This document shows, piece after piece, positions 21,621 through 35,280 of a stretch of DNA of 64,000 bases. The notes under the pieces are model-generated. The model was not told where the DNA came from. It ran no database searches and worked only from the letters and a program-made list of their open reading frames with translations. Numbering within the stretch: the stretch's first letter is position 1; each line of letters opens with the position of its first letter. Where the stretch lies: NCBI RefSeq assembly GCF_024868665.1, contig NC_079914.1, positions 5,461,189-5,525,188 on the forward strand, written 5' to 3'. The translations under genes and the position numbers were made by a program. Source of the DNA: Triplophysa rosa (lineage: Eukaryota > Chordata > Actinopteri > Cypriniformes > Nemacheilidae).

Positions 21621-24160
21621 TTCAAGCCTAGACTATTTAGCCATTTAAAAATTATTTATATGTACTTTTTCAATAGAGGTAGAACATTTCAACTCGGACA
21701 TGCCATCTGGAACTACATAACCGTTGATGTGCTGAGCAAACATATTGTATTTTAATGACAAGTTGTTGAAGTTTCCAAGGCAAAATTTGGGATCTGCATG
21801 GTAATGAATAAGGTAAAATAAATAAATAAAATGATATGGTTCTATGACTTCCAGATTTCAACAAATAAATTACATTTACGGTCATGTGGTCTATTTTAAA
21901 CGATAACGATATCAGTATAACCAACAAAATCACTTTTCTTGTGCAACATGTACAAATCTAGGCGAAACTGTGCAATATAAACTGTTACTGACTGCCGACA
22001 AACTGTGAACTTTCATTATATGATTGGTTGAGGGTGCCTCAAGTGATCCACGTTAGCTGTTACGCTTTCTCCTATGGTAAGTAGGTTCCCTTCCATCTCC
22101 TTATATAAAGGTGTTAGGTTTAAGTTCCCCACAAAAATAAATATAGCCTATTGCAAGGCCATGGAGAGAAGGGGGCCGACATTCTTTGTCTGTTAGGTTA
22201 TAAATGGACCCAAGACATACTTGCTTGCAAATACTTTCTATACCTTATTTGGTTATAACAAATGTCTCGTTATACCCTATATAAAGACGGGACTTCCCAA
22301 AAGTAAATTAGCTCAAAGCTTGATGCTACCTCTCTGCATCATTGTCTATGTGCTATCAGATCTGCAGAAGAATTATCTCACAACATCCAACCTATTATGA
22401 TTGGATTTTTTAGGGTGATCCAAAATACAGAAAACTTAGAAAATGGCTTGTACACACCTGGACGATAAACGCATACGTTTATCACCGACGTTTAACGCCT
22501 CGTGACTAAACAAAGGGCGCCAATGTGAGTGTGCACACCGACGCGCATAAACGGAGGGTGTAAAAGGACCATTTAAAAAAAACATATTAGGCTATTTTTT
22601 GGGGGGGGGGTTGACGCGTCGCGTTAAAACTGGCCGACCAATGAGATTGGCACTTTTATTCACGTGCCTGGAGCTTTATTTTGCCCTTTCCTTTTTGATT
22701 GGTTTGTTGTAAGTTGGGCCTGGAGGCGAAGGCTAAAAACGACTGGCCATTGGACAATCAGTATAGTCCTACCACTTTTTTGTTGCTTAGGTCATGTGGT
22801 GAAGAGTTGTTGTTGAGAGGGGGAGAGGAGCTTAAAGATCGGGTAACACACGCAGTTTCTGCCAATCTCATATTAATCTTGAGTGCATATACAGTAGTAT
22901 TGCATACGTCGTATCTTCGAAGAGTATTTAGTTTGATCACATTTATAAAAGAGAGATACAGCTGTAGGATTATTTCCGGAAAAACACAAGATGCTAGTGA
23001 TGGGACTAGTGGGAGAGTTGGATGGAACTACAGCACGAGCAAGCATCACATCATCACTTTAAGCTCTTTGTGTTTTATACATTATGCATGTACACACCGA
23101 TTGTCAAAACACAGACGTATGACTTAGTTTGACTTACGGGGTGAAGTTCATGTCTGGCATCTTTTAGCACTGGGACCACGCCATCTATCAGTTTCAAACG
23201 ATCTCCAAATCCAGCGTTATATCCACCATTTACATATCATCCATGATTAAAATGCTATGAACAAACAGACACACCTAAACTTCACTATCGCAAGAGTAAC
23301 GAGCTGCAGTGCAGCCCATCTTGACGCAGCGTAGATAACCTTGATGGTTAGGGTCTCGCTCGTCGGTTGGCTCGTGGGCGGGCTCTTTCGCCTTGCCATG
23401 CTTTTGTCTAATAAAATGAATAGGGTCACAGGGATCCAGAATTAGAAAAAACTGTCCAAAACAAGTTGTATCAAGTATGGAAATACTATGTCATACTTTG
23501 TACATGCAACTCATTTTTTAACAAGTTGAGCATGTTGAGCATGTGAAGCCAGCATGTTTAACAGTGTAAAGAAGTCAGAATGCATGAAATAGCATGATGA
23601 CTCCGCTTTAATGTTTTTGATTAAAGATTACAAGTGCAAATGAATAAAAAAAACAATGGTGTGCATGGATAAATAATTCATAATAATCACTGTAACACTG
23701 CGTAAAACACTTAGACTTTTCCCGTTTGATTTCATGCTGACTTTAAGCATGTAAATGGTTAATTATTTAAAGTCGGGAATTTTCCCGTCTTATTAGATGG
23801 TGTGAGTTACGTTCATTTTCATTACAGTAGCGTTCATATCAGACCAGCACACTAACGAGACACCTCAACATATGACAAATGTTCCTATTCTGAAATCTAA
23901 ATACTGATAAATACAGGCTGTATATGTTCTTTTAGTCATGAAGCTTTATTTCTAAACATTAACACATGTGCCATTATAACAGTGTGCAATACACACTCAC
24001 CGTCTATACATTGATTTCTATGCGTCGCTATTCTGCCCAAAATAAACATAAACATTGAAAAAGACATCATACGTAACAATTAATTTAAACACACATGTGA
24101 ACTAAAAAAGTTTCGCGCGATAATAAGCTGAAAAACGGGTTATTTTAGATCGTCATTTTG
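21621..24160. other. No gene seen
   Basis: AT-rich flank with scattered short open frames lacking recognisable domains. A G-run lies at 22602-22611. Nothing further is supported. Confidence 0.4.
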
Positions 24161-24290
24161 ACTGTAAGTCAATGGCGCTCTCTGCCAGTTGGGTATACCA
24201 AGATGGCGGCGCGATCGCTTCCGGTGGCTTCACCTCCTGCCATTGGTTTGGCGTTCTAGGCGCAATCGTGGACTCAGCAAAAGACCCGCC

Positions 24291-24600
24291 CAGAGCCATT
24301 GAGAGAGAGAGTCGCATCGACTCCGTTGACTCCAGCGGAACAGTTTTTTCACAGCAATGGAGGCTCTCAATAGTTCCCGGAAGTTACTAGTAACGCATGG
24401 AGCTGCAACTAAACAGACCAACTGAGGAAATTGTCTAACACATTTAAAGACGAAAGCCATTTAATGAATAAAAAAGGAAAGAAATAAAGCATTTAAAGAG
24501 AAAACATAACTTCCTGGAACTATCTGAAGGCTCAATGAATCACGTGACGCTCCAGCGTTTTGCACTTCCGTTGGCAGAACTCTCTCTCTCAATGGCTCTG
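24291..24600. repeat. Inverted repeat with 22-bp perfect arms
   Basis: 24291-24312 (CAGAGCCATTGAGAGAGAGA and two more bases) is the exact complement of 24579-24600. GACCCGCC lies next to both arms in the same orientation. This could be a small foldback element or an inverted insertion. Confidence 0.7.
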
Positions 24601-24769
24601 GACCCGCCCTACATCACCAATGTGCATGACGTCGTTTATGCCTATCTACGGAAGTGTCTATCTTAAAAGAACAGAGTTGATTAAGAGAATTTAGAAGATC
24701 TAAATATTATTAATATGAAAATGTTTTAGCATTTTTAATTATATTTTTGCGAAGGGCAAACGCTGGTTC

Positions 24770-25075
24770 ACACTCCAACACAGTAGGTGGCGACAATGCG
24801 CCTTTACGTTGGTGCTAACCGCCATAAAACCGAAAAAAGAAGAAGAAGCGGAAGTTAAAATCTACGAAGAATTATTTAATTTCTTAAAAGATACTAATTT
24901 GATTAACAGAATTTATGCTCTCTTCCTAATTTATTGAGGTTTTTTGTTATGTCACCTATCATGTAGTGCGCCACACTCCAGTCCAGTAGGTGACGGGAAT
25001 GCGCCCTTTAAGTTTGGTTTGCCAACCCAACCGCCATTAAAAATCATCTGAAGAAGAAGCGGAAGTGTCCGTGAT
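24770..25075. repeat. Two copies of a dispersed repeat upstream of the family-2 gene
   Basis: 24772-24856 and 24970-25066 both run CACACTCCA, AGTAGGTG, AATGCGCC, then an ACCGCCAT motif and GAAGAAGAAGCGGAAG. The second copy ends about 90 bases before the start codon of the gene at 25156, so this repeat may supply part of its promoter or 5' UTR (inference). Confidence 0.6.
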
Positions 25076-25155
25076 TATTTTAGTTGTTTAAATATAGTGT
25101 TTTTTCTTAAATTCAGATACTTATTTGTAGTATTTATTAAAAGTGTTACGGCACC

Positions 25156-28100
25156 ATGGGGGTCAGGTAAGTTTAATACATTCTGACCGCAACTGGTCGA
25201 AGAAGTGTCGCAGCTAACGTTAGTCAGCTAGCATTGAGCGGCTAACGAACCTTTCATGCACTTTCTGTTGTAGTTGATTTTAAGTTGGTTAGTATTACAG
25301 TTTCATAGTAATACTACTATGTCATTGATTTCTATGCTATTTGAGCTGCAGGAGCTTACATGTCTGGTTCACAGAGGCTTTGTTTAAGCCAGGACTAACG
25401 TTAATGCCTTAGTTTTTTTTAATATAAAAATGCCGTAGAACATTAAACAGAAACATTACTAGCGCGCAACTTGAGACAAAACAATGGCACGTGTATATTT
25501 TAAGGTATGTCAGGGAAAGTTATTTCAATTAAAATAGCTCAAACATTAATTTCAGTATGGGACTAGCCTCAGCCTTGTCTCTGAAACCGGTCAATAGGAA
25601 CTCAACCCGTTATTTGTTTATTTATTTTACAGTTACTTCAGCATCTGTCTGTTTGCACTGCTCATAAACAGAGGTAAGCAGCTACTAAAAACTATATTGA
25701 GGGGTGAGTTTGTGCCACATATAAAAAGTTTCAGTTTGTATATTACGTGATTAGTATTGTCATCATTTAAAATGTAGTAAATGGTTAACTTAAGCATATC
25801 TTTATCTTGGACCGGTTGTTATAAAACTGCTTTGATATTCGATTTTTTAAAATATTTTCAGTCAAATCTCAAAATTGTCCTATGGTGTGACTGTCTCAAG
25901 CATGGTTCAGTAAATTCAAACGTTTATAAATTAAAAAGAAAAGCATACAAATATTAATTAATACATCAGGCATAATTTTACAAGTGTCTATTTTAGTAAA
26001 TGGCAATAATTTTTTTCATCCATATATTTATAAAAGCGTAGGAACTTGATAGATTTTGTCACTGAAAACCATGTTCTCTGGGGTGACGCTGGATCCTGAT
26101 TTTAAATCGGGAAAATCCACGTTCATTTGCTAAAAAGATCCCATTCAGGATCATGTTACTGATGTGCTAGGAAACACATGACATGTGCACATGCACATGG
26201 TACATTTTTGTCTCAAAATTGTTCAAATATTGATAAATCAAAACCAACGATCATCAATGTCAGTTCCAAAAGTGGTGAACCAATCAGAATAATTTGGAGG
26301 CGGGGCAAGCATTGCTTCTGTTTACAGTAGCAAGTTGGCATGACAACTGTTTTATTTGATGGCAGCATGGCGGAGGAGGCGCATAGTGGCTTTGTCCGGA
26401 TACCCGCGTCTCGAGACCCTCGCGTTTTAGGCTGTGCTTTTTTAAAAACCATATCTGAGCGCTGCGTCTAGCATTTTTAGACGCAGAGACGCGTTGTGTC
26501 TGAATGGCCCCTTATACATTATACAATTAATTCACTTCTTAATGAATATAGTTTGAATAACAATTAGCTGTGCTGTGGAGTATAGGGAAACACTAGAAAA
26601 GTTTCAGTAACATACTGATTGACAGAATGACTGACATAGAAAATATTTTCCTTCCTTTTTACCTTAGATTGTAATGCTGTGTCTATGAATTTATTAATTT
26701 ATATCTATACATTTTAAAAACATTGTCCTCTGGTGTGACACACATAAAAGAACCACAAACTTGTTTTTATCTCATAATATCTAACAGTTTGGGTATTGCA
26801 GTAGGGGAGTTAGAGTCACCACTTACTTTAAAATAATATAATTTTCAGCAGTTTTGAAAGGACGACAGCAAATTTTGTCTCATATTTAATGAAAACAATC
26901 AAGTCATGGGGATAAAATAATGTAATCTCATACTAAATAGATAACACTTCATGAAAATAAGAGTCTAAAGTTGATTATAGATCTTTCTCATGCTGTTTGT
27001 ATATGTTATAAAGAGTCTTAAAGAGTACATAATACGAGATCATGTAAATTACATTTCATGTAGTGTGTAATGTTGCCGTATGTGAATATAAGCCGTCTGC
27101 CAAGTTGTAAAGCCGAAGGTGAATGAATAACAAAGGTATGGGCTTGGAAAAAAGGGAGTCGACTCTGAATCACACAAACGAGTCGTCCCTAGTCCGATTC
27201 GCGAACTGCCGTGGTTTTACGTTACTACATACAGTCCCCGCCTACGTTTTGCTAGGACTGCCCGCGAAACTTCCTCTTCTTCCCCTAACACAGTAGCTTG
27301 TGAGCCTCATTCACGGTAGACCAATCACAGCAGACTAGATCATCTGACCAATCACATCAGAGTAGGATAGCGGAAAGGTAGGGATTAGACGGATGATTTG
27401 CTGAACGAATCATTTGAGAGTCAGTCAAGAAGGTAAGAATAACTGCCTATTATAACAAAATAAAAATGATTTTACACTTTGTATGTATGTAAACTTGTTG
27501 TTGGACACTCCATAAACCAAAATAGGACCTTAAAAATCAAAGAATATTTACTCTTTAATTCTTGCTATGTCACACCATAAGACATTTTAGTAAAAAATGC
27601 TAAAAAAAAAAAAAACGGTGAAAGAGTTTTCTAATTAAGTGAAACTTCAGACTTCACCCTACATAAATATGTGTATTTTTCTTGAGAAATTGTGTTTTAC
27701 AAAAATCTTTTTTTTACTGCGTATTCTTCAACTACCCATTTGCACATTTGTTCTGTTTTCTTTTGTTTCAGTGTCCCTGCAAGTTGTGGGTTTTATTGGA
27801 GATGATGTTGTCTTGCCATGTAATTCCAGTGATATTGACCACAAACATTCTGACATTACTGTTTACTGGAGACATAACGGCAGCCTGAATGTGTACGACA
27901 TCATTAATGGCAAGAGTTCAGTACAAGACCAGAGCCCTAGATACAATAACAGAGCTAAAATTCTCTCTGAGAATTATGAGAAAGGAAACTTCAACATCAC
28001 ACTCAGCAGTCTCTCACACACTGATGCTGGAGAATACCAATGCTTCGTCACACATTCCAATGAACTTCTGAAAGTACAGCTGCTCATTAAAGGTCTGTAA

Positions 28101-30037
28101 ACATATTGATATTACATGACATTGTTTTATACCTGCGGCCGGACATGGTTCTGTGGTGCAGCTCCAGTAGGACAGTCGTAATAGTTGAGTTGACTGTACC
28201 TTGAAAAGAGGCCATTAACGAAGCATTTGAAAGAAAGAATCTCTGGTATGCCAACTTGTGACCACGTAATAAAATGGTGTTGTTGTATTGTTTTGCCATA
28301 CATACATTTGGGGGGCACTGAGCTTGCATTAACGGAGCCAGTGTGGCTATAACAGCCTTAGCCAACGGGTTGGCGCGTATGGTTGCGTTGATTTTTGGTA
28401 ATGTGTTGTAATGTTATGCCATACGGGACTGGGGGCACTGAGCGCGCATTAACGGAGCAAGTGGGGCTATAACAGCCTTAGCCAACGGGTTGGCGCGTAT
28501 GGTTGCGTTGATTTTGTGATAGCTGCCCACTGCTTCTGTTGTATATGTGTTCACGACTTGCAGTGCGTGAGTTCACTATTCACTGGACGGGTTAAATGCA
28601 GAGGTCACCTTAGCTGACAAGTAGGTCACTCTCACAGGACAGGTCCAGTGGAGGATAATCAAGAACTGGCCAGTGGTGCAGAAAGAAGCCAATGGCTGTG
28701 GTTTAGGTGGATGGACATAGCATAGGCTGCCTGATGACCTTGTAACAATGTGACACACACCCAGGTCTGATCAACATGCGGTGGGCCTCCCTTGGCTGAG
28801 GGTGTCTTGTGATAAAGGCCGAAACACCCAATGAGGCAGAGGTGCACAACTGACGATGTGTCGCATTGTTGGGAACCATACAAAGGGCATTACCAGCAGC
28901 ACCTCACCAAAAGGCATCTTTCACCCAGGATAATGGATGTGATGAAAGTGGGACACACAACTCATGATATGTCTCTGATAATGGCAAGGAAGCTATGTAT
29001 TTCTATAATCATTTATCCCCCAAACACAGGATGTCTACCCGACGAACCCAGTGAAACCTCAGACCTCCTTTCCTCTATTCATATTCTTGACTGCTTGTCA
29101 TGCATAAGGCGTGGGAAATGACCTATTGGACAATTCAACTGTGCTGAAATAGTGGGATTATAACACCTAGTCCTATTAAGTGAATCTATTTATAAGAGTC
29201 CGAATACAGTTATTTGTCTTGATACAGCAATACACTGCATTGTTTTCTGTAGATGCTAAGTGTGCCTTTAATAGAGCTGCCTGAATATTGAATGCGCAGT
29301 CTAGCCCAAATTAAGACAATTTAAACTGAAAGATGGTTAGATGCCTGATTCTCGGGGGACCCAGTCAGAAGCTTTACTAATACCTTGGCGAAATGTAAAA
29401 GTTAATGTACCTTAATTTGACCATTTCTATGAGTTCCTGTAAAGAGTGTCATTGAAACTTGAAAGTATACATTAAATATCAGTTGTATGCAAAATGACCC
29501 ACATTTGTTTTTTGACCAGTGAAAACAGTGAGCTTTAATCTCTGTGTAAAAATAAAATGGGGATGGTGTCGTTTTAAAAAGTATGTTTTCACCCCCTGTG
29601 ATTTGGCCCCCCAAATTGTCATTTTGATCATTTTGATGCCATCAAAGTATTTCACCAGAAAAAAGTTCTCAGAATAAAATCTTTAAACCGGGGTTTCAGT
29701 TTCAGACATTTGGTTGATTGGCCATGTAATAACTTACAGTTTAAATGCAGCTCTATAGGAACAACAGCAGGATACTCCTGTTTTTTCACACTGCAATAAT
29801 GTTTTTTTAATCATATTTTTTCTTGCAGAATCAACAGAAGATAAAAGAGCGAACGAACAGGCGAAAGAAAGGCTTTTGTGGATGAGAATATTAATTCCAA
29901 CTTTTTTTGTTTTGGTGATATGTTTTTCTGTTATCTGTATTGCGTTTAGATGGAAGAAAAAGAAAAATGAAAAAAACTGTTGTGTGTTGTCTGCTCCTGA
30001 AGACTTCAGGCTTCAGACCAACATATTAGAGCAGTAG
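25156..30037 (+). CDS. Family-2 V-set Ig membrane protein (193 aa), intact
   Basis: Four exons: 25156-25166, 25633-25673, 27772-28092 and 29829-30037, all phases consistent. Exon 1 is ATG GGG GTC AG and exon 2 completes a signal peptide (SICLFALLI). Exon 3 is one V-set domain: Cys34 in VLPCNSS, Trp50 in VYWRHN, Cys108 in the HTDAGEYQC motif. Exon 4 holds a short stalk, one membrane segment (about 145-164) and a 29-residue basic tail without a tyrosine. The V domain resembles B7/CD48-like proteins rather than rearranging receptors and has no J-like end. The exon 3 donor is GTCTGT, weaker than GTATGT in the paralogue at 57.9 kb. It probably acts as a cell-surface ligand or a receptor without its own inhibitory signal. 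Confidence 0.85.
28295..28520 (+). repeat. 123-bp tandem duplication in intron 3
   Basis: Copies start at 28295 and 28418 (GCCATAC...). They share long identical blocks such as TAACAGCCTTAGCCAACGGG. The surrounding intron (28100-29120) is GC-richer than the rest and probably belongs to an unclassified mobile element. Confidence 0.85.
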
Positions 30038-32573
30038 CTGGTACAATCAAATCTACAGATTATTGCTTGGGCACACCATTTTTATTTTTTTAATAATGTC
30101 CTTTTAGGAGATGTGATGTGTAGTGATCTTTAAAGACATCATCTCTGTGCATTCCTGGGATTCTCTGGCTGTGCATAAAAAATATTTTATTTTAGTGTTT
30201 CCCACACGTGAAAAAAGTGCTTCATTTAACAAAAACGATTTTGTTACCGTCAGTATAATCCAGGCTAAAGTCAAGGAACATTTGATTTCAACAATTTATT
30301 TCACTATGATTTTAATCTTTGACATGACATTACTCAGTCAATATTAAACATATCAAGGTTATATGTTCTTTACATTATGTAGAATGATTTTTTGTTGAAA
30401 ACAATAAATCACAAAAAATGACAAGCTGGGTTTTTACAGACGGGTCACGTGTTTGTCCCCATTTGGGGATCTGCGACGGTATTTTTTTTATCTGTTAGGT
30501 GTGTTTTATTAGGGTTGGAGTCAAAATCTGCCATACATTTTTCCTTTAAAAGCATGATTGGACACCCCTGATGTTAATGATATCAAACATACATGCACAT
30601 ACTGTTTTTTGCAATCTCCATAGCAGGGAATTAGGCTTGGGCTAGTAATGTTGAAAATACTTTTATGTCTACTTAGACTGGATACATTTCTGTTTTGGTG
30701 TTGCATTTCAACACTATCAATTTGTTACATACAACAGCACATTTAGTCAACTATTTAAGCTAATAACCATATTCAGCTATTGATCTACATTTTAGAGTTA
30801 TGCTAATGAATACAGTCTTGTTAGATACTGTACATATATTCGTATGTCATACCATACGTATGTATATCATTTACGTGGTGTAAAAGTGCCGCAGGTGCAT
30901 TGAGGCGGCAACAGAAAATATTTTTGTTGTCAATTCATTGTTTTTGTTTCTGACTTGAATGTGTGTCATCTAATAGTGACTGCCCAATTAAGATGTAAAC
31001 CTTAAATGTAAATTATGAAATATGGCACCTTACTTCTATACTGCTCCTCTAGAACTACCTGGTAGAGTTAACAAACACTGGGCCCCAGTAGCCATGATAA
31101 CATAAATTACCTATAACCTTGCTTACACATTAGGAACCCTGTAAACTATAGTTAACTACAGAGTTAAATACTGTTCCTACTTGCATGTTTGCTTTAAAAC
31201 TACAATGTTTAATGCTTTTGGATAGAAGTGTGTACTGCTAAATCAATAAAAGTAAATGTAAAAGTGTCATTTAAACTTTCTATTACTTATTTTTATTGAA
31301 CACTTAAAACATAACCTTTATTGTTTATAGTATTTTTATCATTAATAAATTCATGATAAAACAGCTAAGATTAACTTTACAGTCTCACTTTGCGTTTGCT
31401 CCGCCCATAGCACATTGGTATATAGCATAGTAGTCTTCTTTTATCTCAGGGATTATATCTTTAGTGGAGTAACAACACTTGTATACTTCATAAAATAACA
31501 TTTACAATTATGTCTCTAATTGTATATGCAGTAATATTTGATGAATTTAAAATAGGTTAAACACACAATAATGTTAACATTTTGATTGGAATCATTGCAA
31601 ATTACAGTATGGTTTCTTGTGCCTTGTTGTTTGTTGAACAGAAAATGCTTTAGTACAGCAGAAGTAAATTATGTCCCTTATTCACTGCTGTAAACTTTGT
31701 TGCTGTCATGTTTTTGTTCTTACTTTTACTGTCCGAGTTTTTTAACTGTTCTTGTTTTGTAACCACTACCTGCTTTGAATGTACAGTGTTATTTTAAATC
31801 ATTTTATGTAATTGTTTTGCAAGGCTGTAATATTTTACCTGTCATTTAGTTCTATTTCAATTGCTCTTCTGAATAAAGGTTTGCAGTTTTACCTTGCATT
31901 CTTACAACAGTCATAAGAGCATGGTTACCTTTTTGGTATATTATAGGTTCGAACATCTCTTAATATAATGTTCTGTTTTTATTTTACACAGTGTTAGGAC
32001 TTCAATGGTAGTAAATAAATATTTACTTAGTAGTAACTAATATTCATTTATTAATTTTAAATTCAAAACGACCAACAGATGGAGCTAATAAAAAGCCATA
32101 CCAGTAAAAATCCTCAATTAAAAACATTCAAAGCAAAAAATTACTGAAGACTGACTTAAGTTTATTGAATAAGATATTAAGTATTAAAACAACAAAAACT
32201 ACATAAATATTTGTCATTCATATATATATTTACTTTGATGCACATTGTGCATAATTGTGAATCACAATTGTTTCAAAACAAGGTGACAAATCTGCATATC
32301 ACCTTCAGAAGAACTTCATGACAGGAACCGTATGTCATTAAATATGGACACATTGTAGTGTAAATTGTTGAAAACATCTGGGTGTGATTGTGTTATTTGA
32401 ATTTGCCCCAACTGCTCATATATACATTATGTATATATATATATAATGTATATGTCATTATTATAAACACTATTTATTAAATTATTCAGCTACAAGTCAG
32501 CTTCTTGTTCATAAGTACAGATAAAAGGGATAAAAAAAACTTAAATATAAATGAATCAATGTGTTCTGTTGTG

Positions 32574-32609
<36 letters not shown>

Positions 32610-33954
32610 TTAAAATCTTCCTAAAGGCAGTTCTTTTGGCAAGCATTCAGTATTGGTGTCCTTAAATAACACTATTCGCATACAAAATAAAAAAGTGGAT
32701 TAGAATATTCCTAATATATGTGAACAATGTCACTATCAAAATGTGGTTATAACACTGTGTTTCCCAAATCAATGTCACACCTAAAAGATGTTTGTAATTT
32801 TTTCCTTACACAGTGAGACAAACAGTTTTTAAGACTTTCATTTCACTGTCAAATGTTTGACGCATCACAGTACCTGATGAACAATGGTTACTCTGGCTAC
32901 ACCGGTCTGTACACTGAATGTCTTTCATATTATGAATGCTTTCAAACCAGACAAACTGGTCACAATCCCGAACAGACTTCTAAAACATTTGACAGAACAG
33001 TCATCAAACAATACAAATGACAGCAGCATTATTTGGCTTATAATAGTAATGCATTAAAGCCTTTATGTGTGTGTATTTTCAGCTTGAAATGTTTTAACGA
33101 CAAAGAAAACAGCATTAGTCTGAAGACTACAGGTCTGATATCTCTGTGACTGTATTACTATCTGAGATATAAAAATTAAAAGTAAAAGCTTACTGTTAAT
33201 ATGTTGTTATTATTATTATTAATATATGTCATGTATATAAACACCTGTTTAAGTATCTGGGCTAAAAATCTAAGTAATTTTAAATCAGTCATTTGTAATT
33301 TGTATCACAAATTCATGATTATTGATTAAATCATAATGTATAAATCATAATTGCGTAATTAAATCATTAAACAATAATCATAATATACCTACGGAATACA
33401 CACCACCCAGTCACAGTAACCTATTTAATACCCTTCTCAATTTAAATAAATGTCACATATCTGAATTCAATCAAACATAATACACTCAAGTCAACTTACC
33501 TGAGACAGAAGTGTTGCAAACAGTGTGGCAAATATCAGGGATGAAGGACCAGAATGTCTCTTTACCCTCAAATATATTATAAATACTCGCTGTCATGTTA
33601 GCTCTAGTGTCCCATGTACGAACCTGTCACCTATTCCCATCCCAATACAAAACTTCACCTGTGGGCAGAGTGCAGAGCAGATACACAAATGTTGTCCACC
33701 TGTGATTGGGTGGTTGGCAGAGTGCTTGGCAGTGATTGGTTAAATAGTGTAAAGACCTTGGGCTCTAGAGATGAAGAGAGTGAAAGTAAACAGAAAAACA
33801 CATACTTTACGCCCTAAAGAAAAAGAATGCAAAAAAGAATGTTTTGCATGCTGCACAAGGTTCCCTTACAAATTTAAATATAGAAACAAACAGATGTAAA
33901 ACATATTAAAAGGGTCATACATCTTAAACCGCTTGCACTGTCAGGGTCACATTT
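30038..33954. other. No gene seen
   Basis: AT-rich 3' flank and intergenic sequence after the Ig gene. No coding exon with V-domain motifs is seen. Imperfect TA-rich palindromes lie near 32420-32450. Confidence 0.4.
32577..32607. repeat. TA microsatellite
   Basis: About 15 uninterrupted TA units. Confidence 0.95.
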
Positions 33955-34065
33955 GATGAACTTCATCTTCATCAAAGAAGATGTCAATGCAATCGAACCC
34001 TTGACCTTTGTGTTGCTAGCACCATGTGTTACCAGTTAAGTTACAGGAACACATAAAAATCTTCC
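33955..34065 (-). mobile_element. Decayed tRNA-derived SINE
   Basis: On the minus strand GGGTTCGATTGC resembles a B box and TAACTTAACTGGTAACAC an A box. The spacing and the TAGCAA sequence between them match the better SINE at 35879. The 3' tail is lost. Confidence 0.45.
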
Positions 34066-34189
34066 TGGATAGTATTTTCATTTTTCGCCTTTGTGAAAAT
34101 AACCTCTTAGGAGAGATCAGCTCCTGCGGGGCCTGACAGATCATAACAAGTTCTGTAGAGACACACAGCTCAACTCAGTGTCATTTATA

Positions 34190-34290
34190 ATGATGAAACC
34201 TCTATAGTCACTAACCTCATAGTTAGCATAAGCTATATTACCAAAAATGTCATCTATATGGCAAAAAAACAGGAATGTGTGACTATAGTA
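34190..34290. repeat. Paralogous copy of a family-1 gene 3' flank
   Basis: Resembles 45480-45560 in the same orientation (CTATAGTCACTAA, TTAGCATAA, ATATTACCAAAAA, TCTATATGGCAAAA, ATGTGTGACTAT). In the 45-kb copy this lies about 1.1 kb downstream of a minus-strand Ig gene. No Ig exon survives near the 34-kb copy. Confidence 0.65.
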
Positions 34291-34839
34291 AAAGAAAATG
34301 AAGTGAGAATCAAAATAAGATAAATAAACAATCAAACAACAAACAAGTAGATTTATTGGCATTCGTTGGATCATTGTGAATTAGACTTTAAATGACTGGG
34401 GTTTTGTTTTATATGTGATGTCAATTAAATGTCCATGTACACTGTATTATACAAATGATCAGGGATTTAGATTCAATCATATTAGATTGTTCTAGGCGTC
34501 TTTGCCCGAATAAGTTAAAACTGGACACTGAGATGTTTATTCACATGTGTGAAAATATCAGTAGATGATTTACAGTACAAACATATTCATCTGCGTGACC
34601 TTCCTGAAATGGCGTCAACTAAACTGTCGGACATTAATGTTGATCTATGAATTGCCCTCAAAAATGCCTGAATCACAAACCACTAACACCCACACTGCTG
34701 AAAAGTACACACTGACTTTCAAATGTATCATTATTGAACATGAGAGAAAGTGAAAGACAACAAGAATAGGAAAGTGAACTTACAAAGTGAAAGAATTTTT
34801 TATTTATGTATTTGTTGTTTTTTTATTATGTTTTATTAA

Positions 34840-35280
34840 CAAAGTTCGGGAGGAGCACGTGCAGATAACTAACCCGGCTTGCTTGCTATGATCAATCTCA
34901 CCAAATCTGATAATTAACCCGGTAGGTTTCCTATAACCAATCTCACCAATCACCCTATTAGCTCAGAAAAAACCTTACAAATAGACAAGACGCCTTACCC
35001 TCATTCTCTCTACATTTTTGCAGCATCCCTCCTCCACCCCAACTCCTCACCATCAGCCCGTCTTTACCGCAGCATAACGGTGGAGAACGACCCGAGTCCG
35101 GGCACATACCGGGCCCTCTCCCCGGACAAGGGGCGGGCGCTCCGAGTTCTGGAGGAACTACCAAGCTCGCAGCCCTCTCCCCGGGACAGCACGCCAAATA
35201 CACTTACTATCCGTCCCTTATCATCCATACTTATTATCTGCGAGGCGAACTCGTGAGATCTGCTTCAACAGTTTTATCAA
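34840..35280. other. Unclassified GC-richer insertion
   Basis: Between about 34845 and 35260 composition changes sharply to C/G-rich (CCCTCTCCCCGGACAAGG and similar). It resembles LTR or TE leader sequence, but I found no matched termini or protein. Confidence 0.3.

Noticed and set aside
22699..23127. 142-aa open frame as a gene
   Set aside because: No domain, signal peptide, splice context or paralogue; composition is like the flank.
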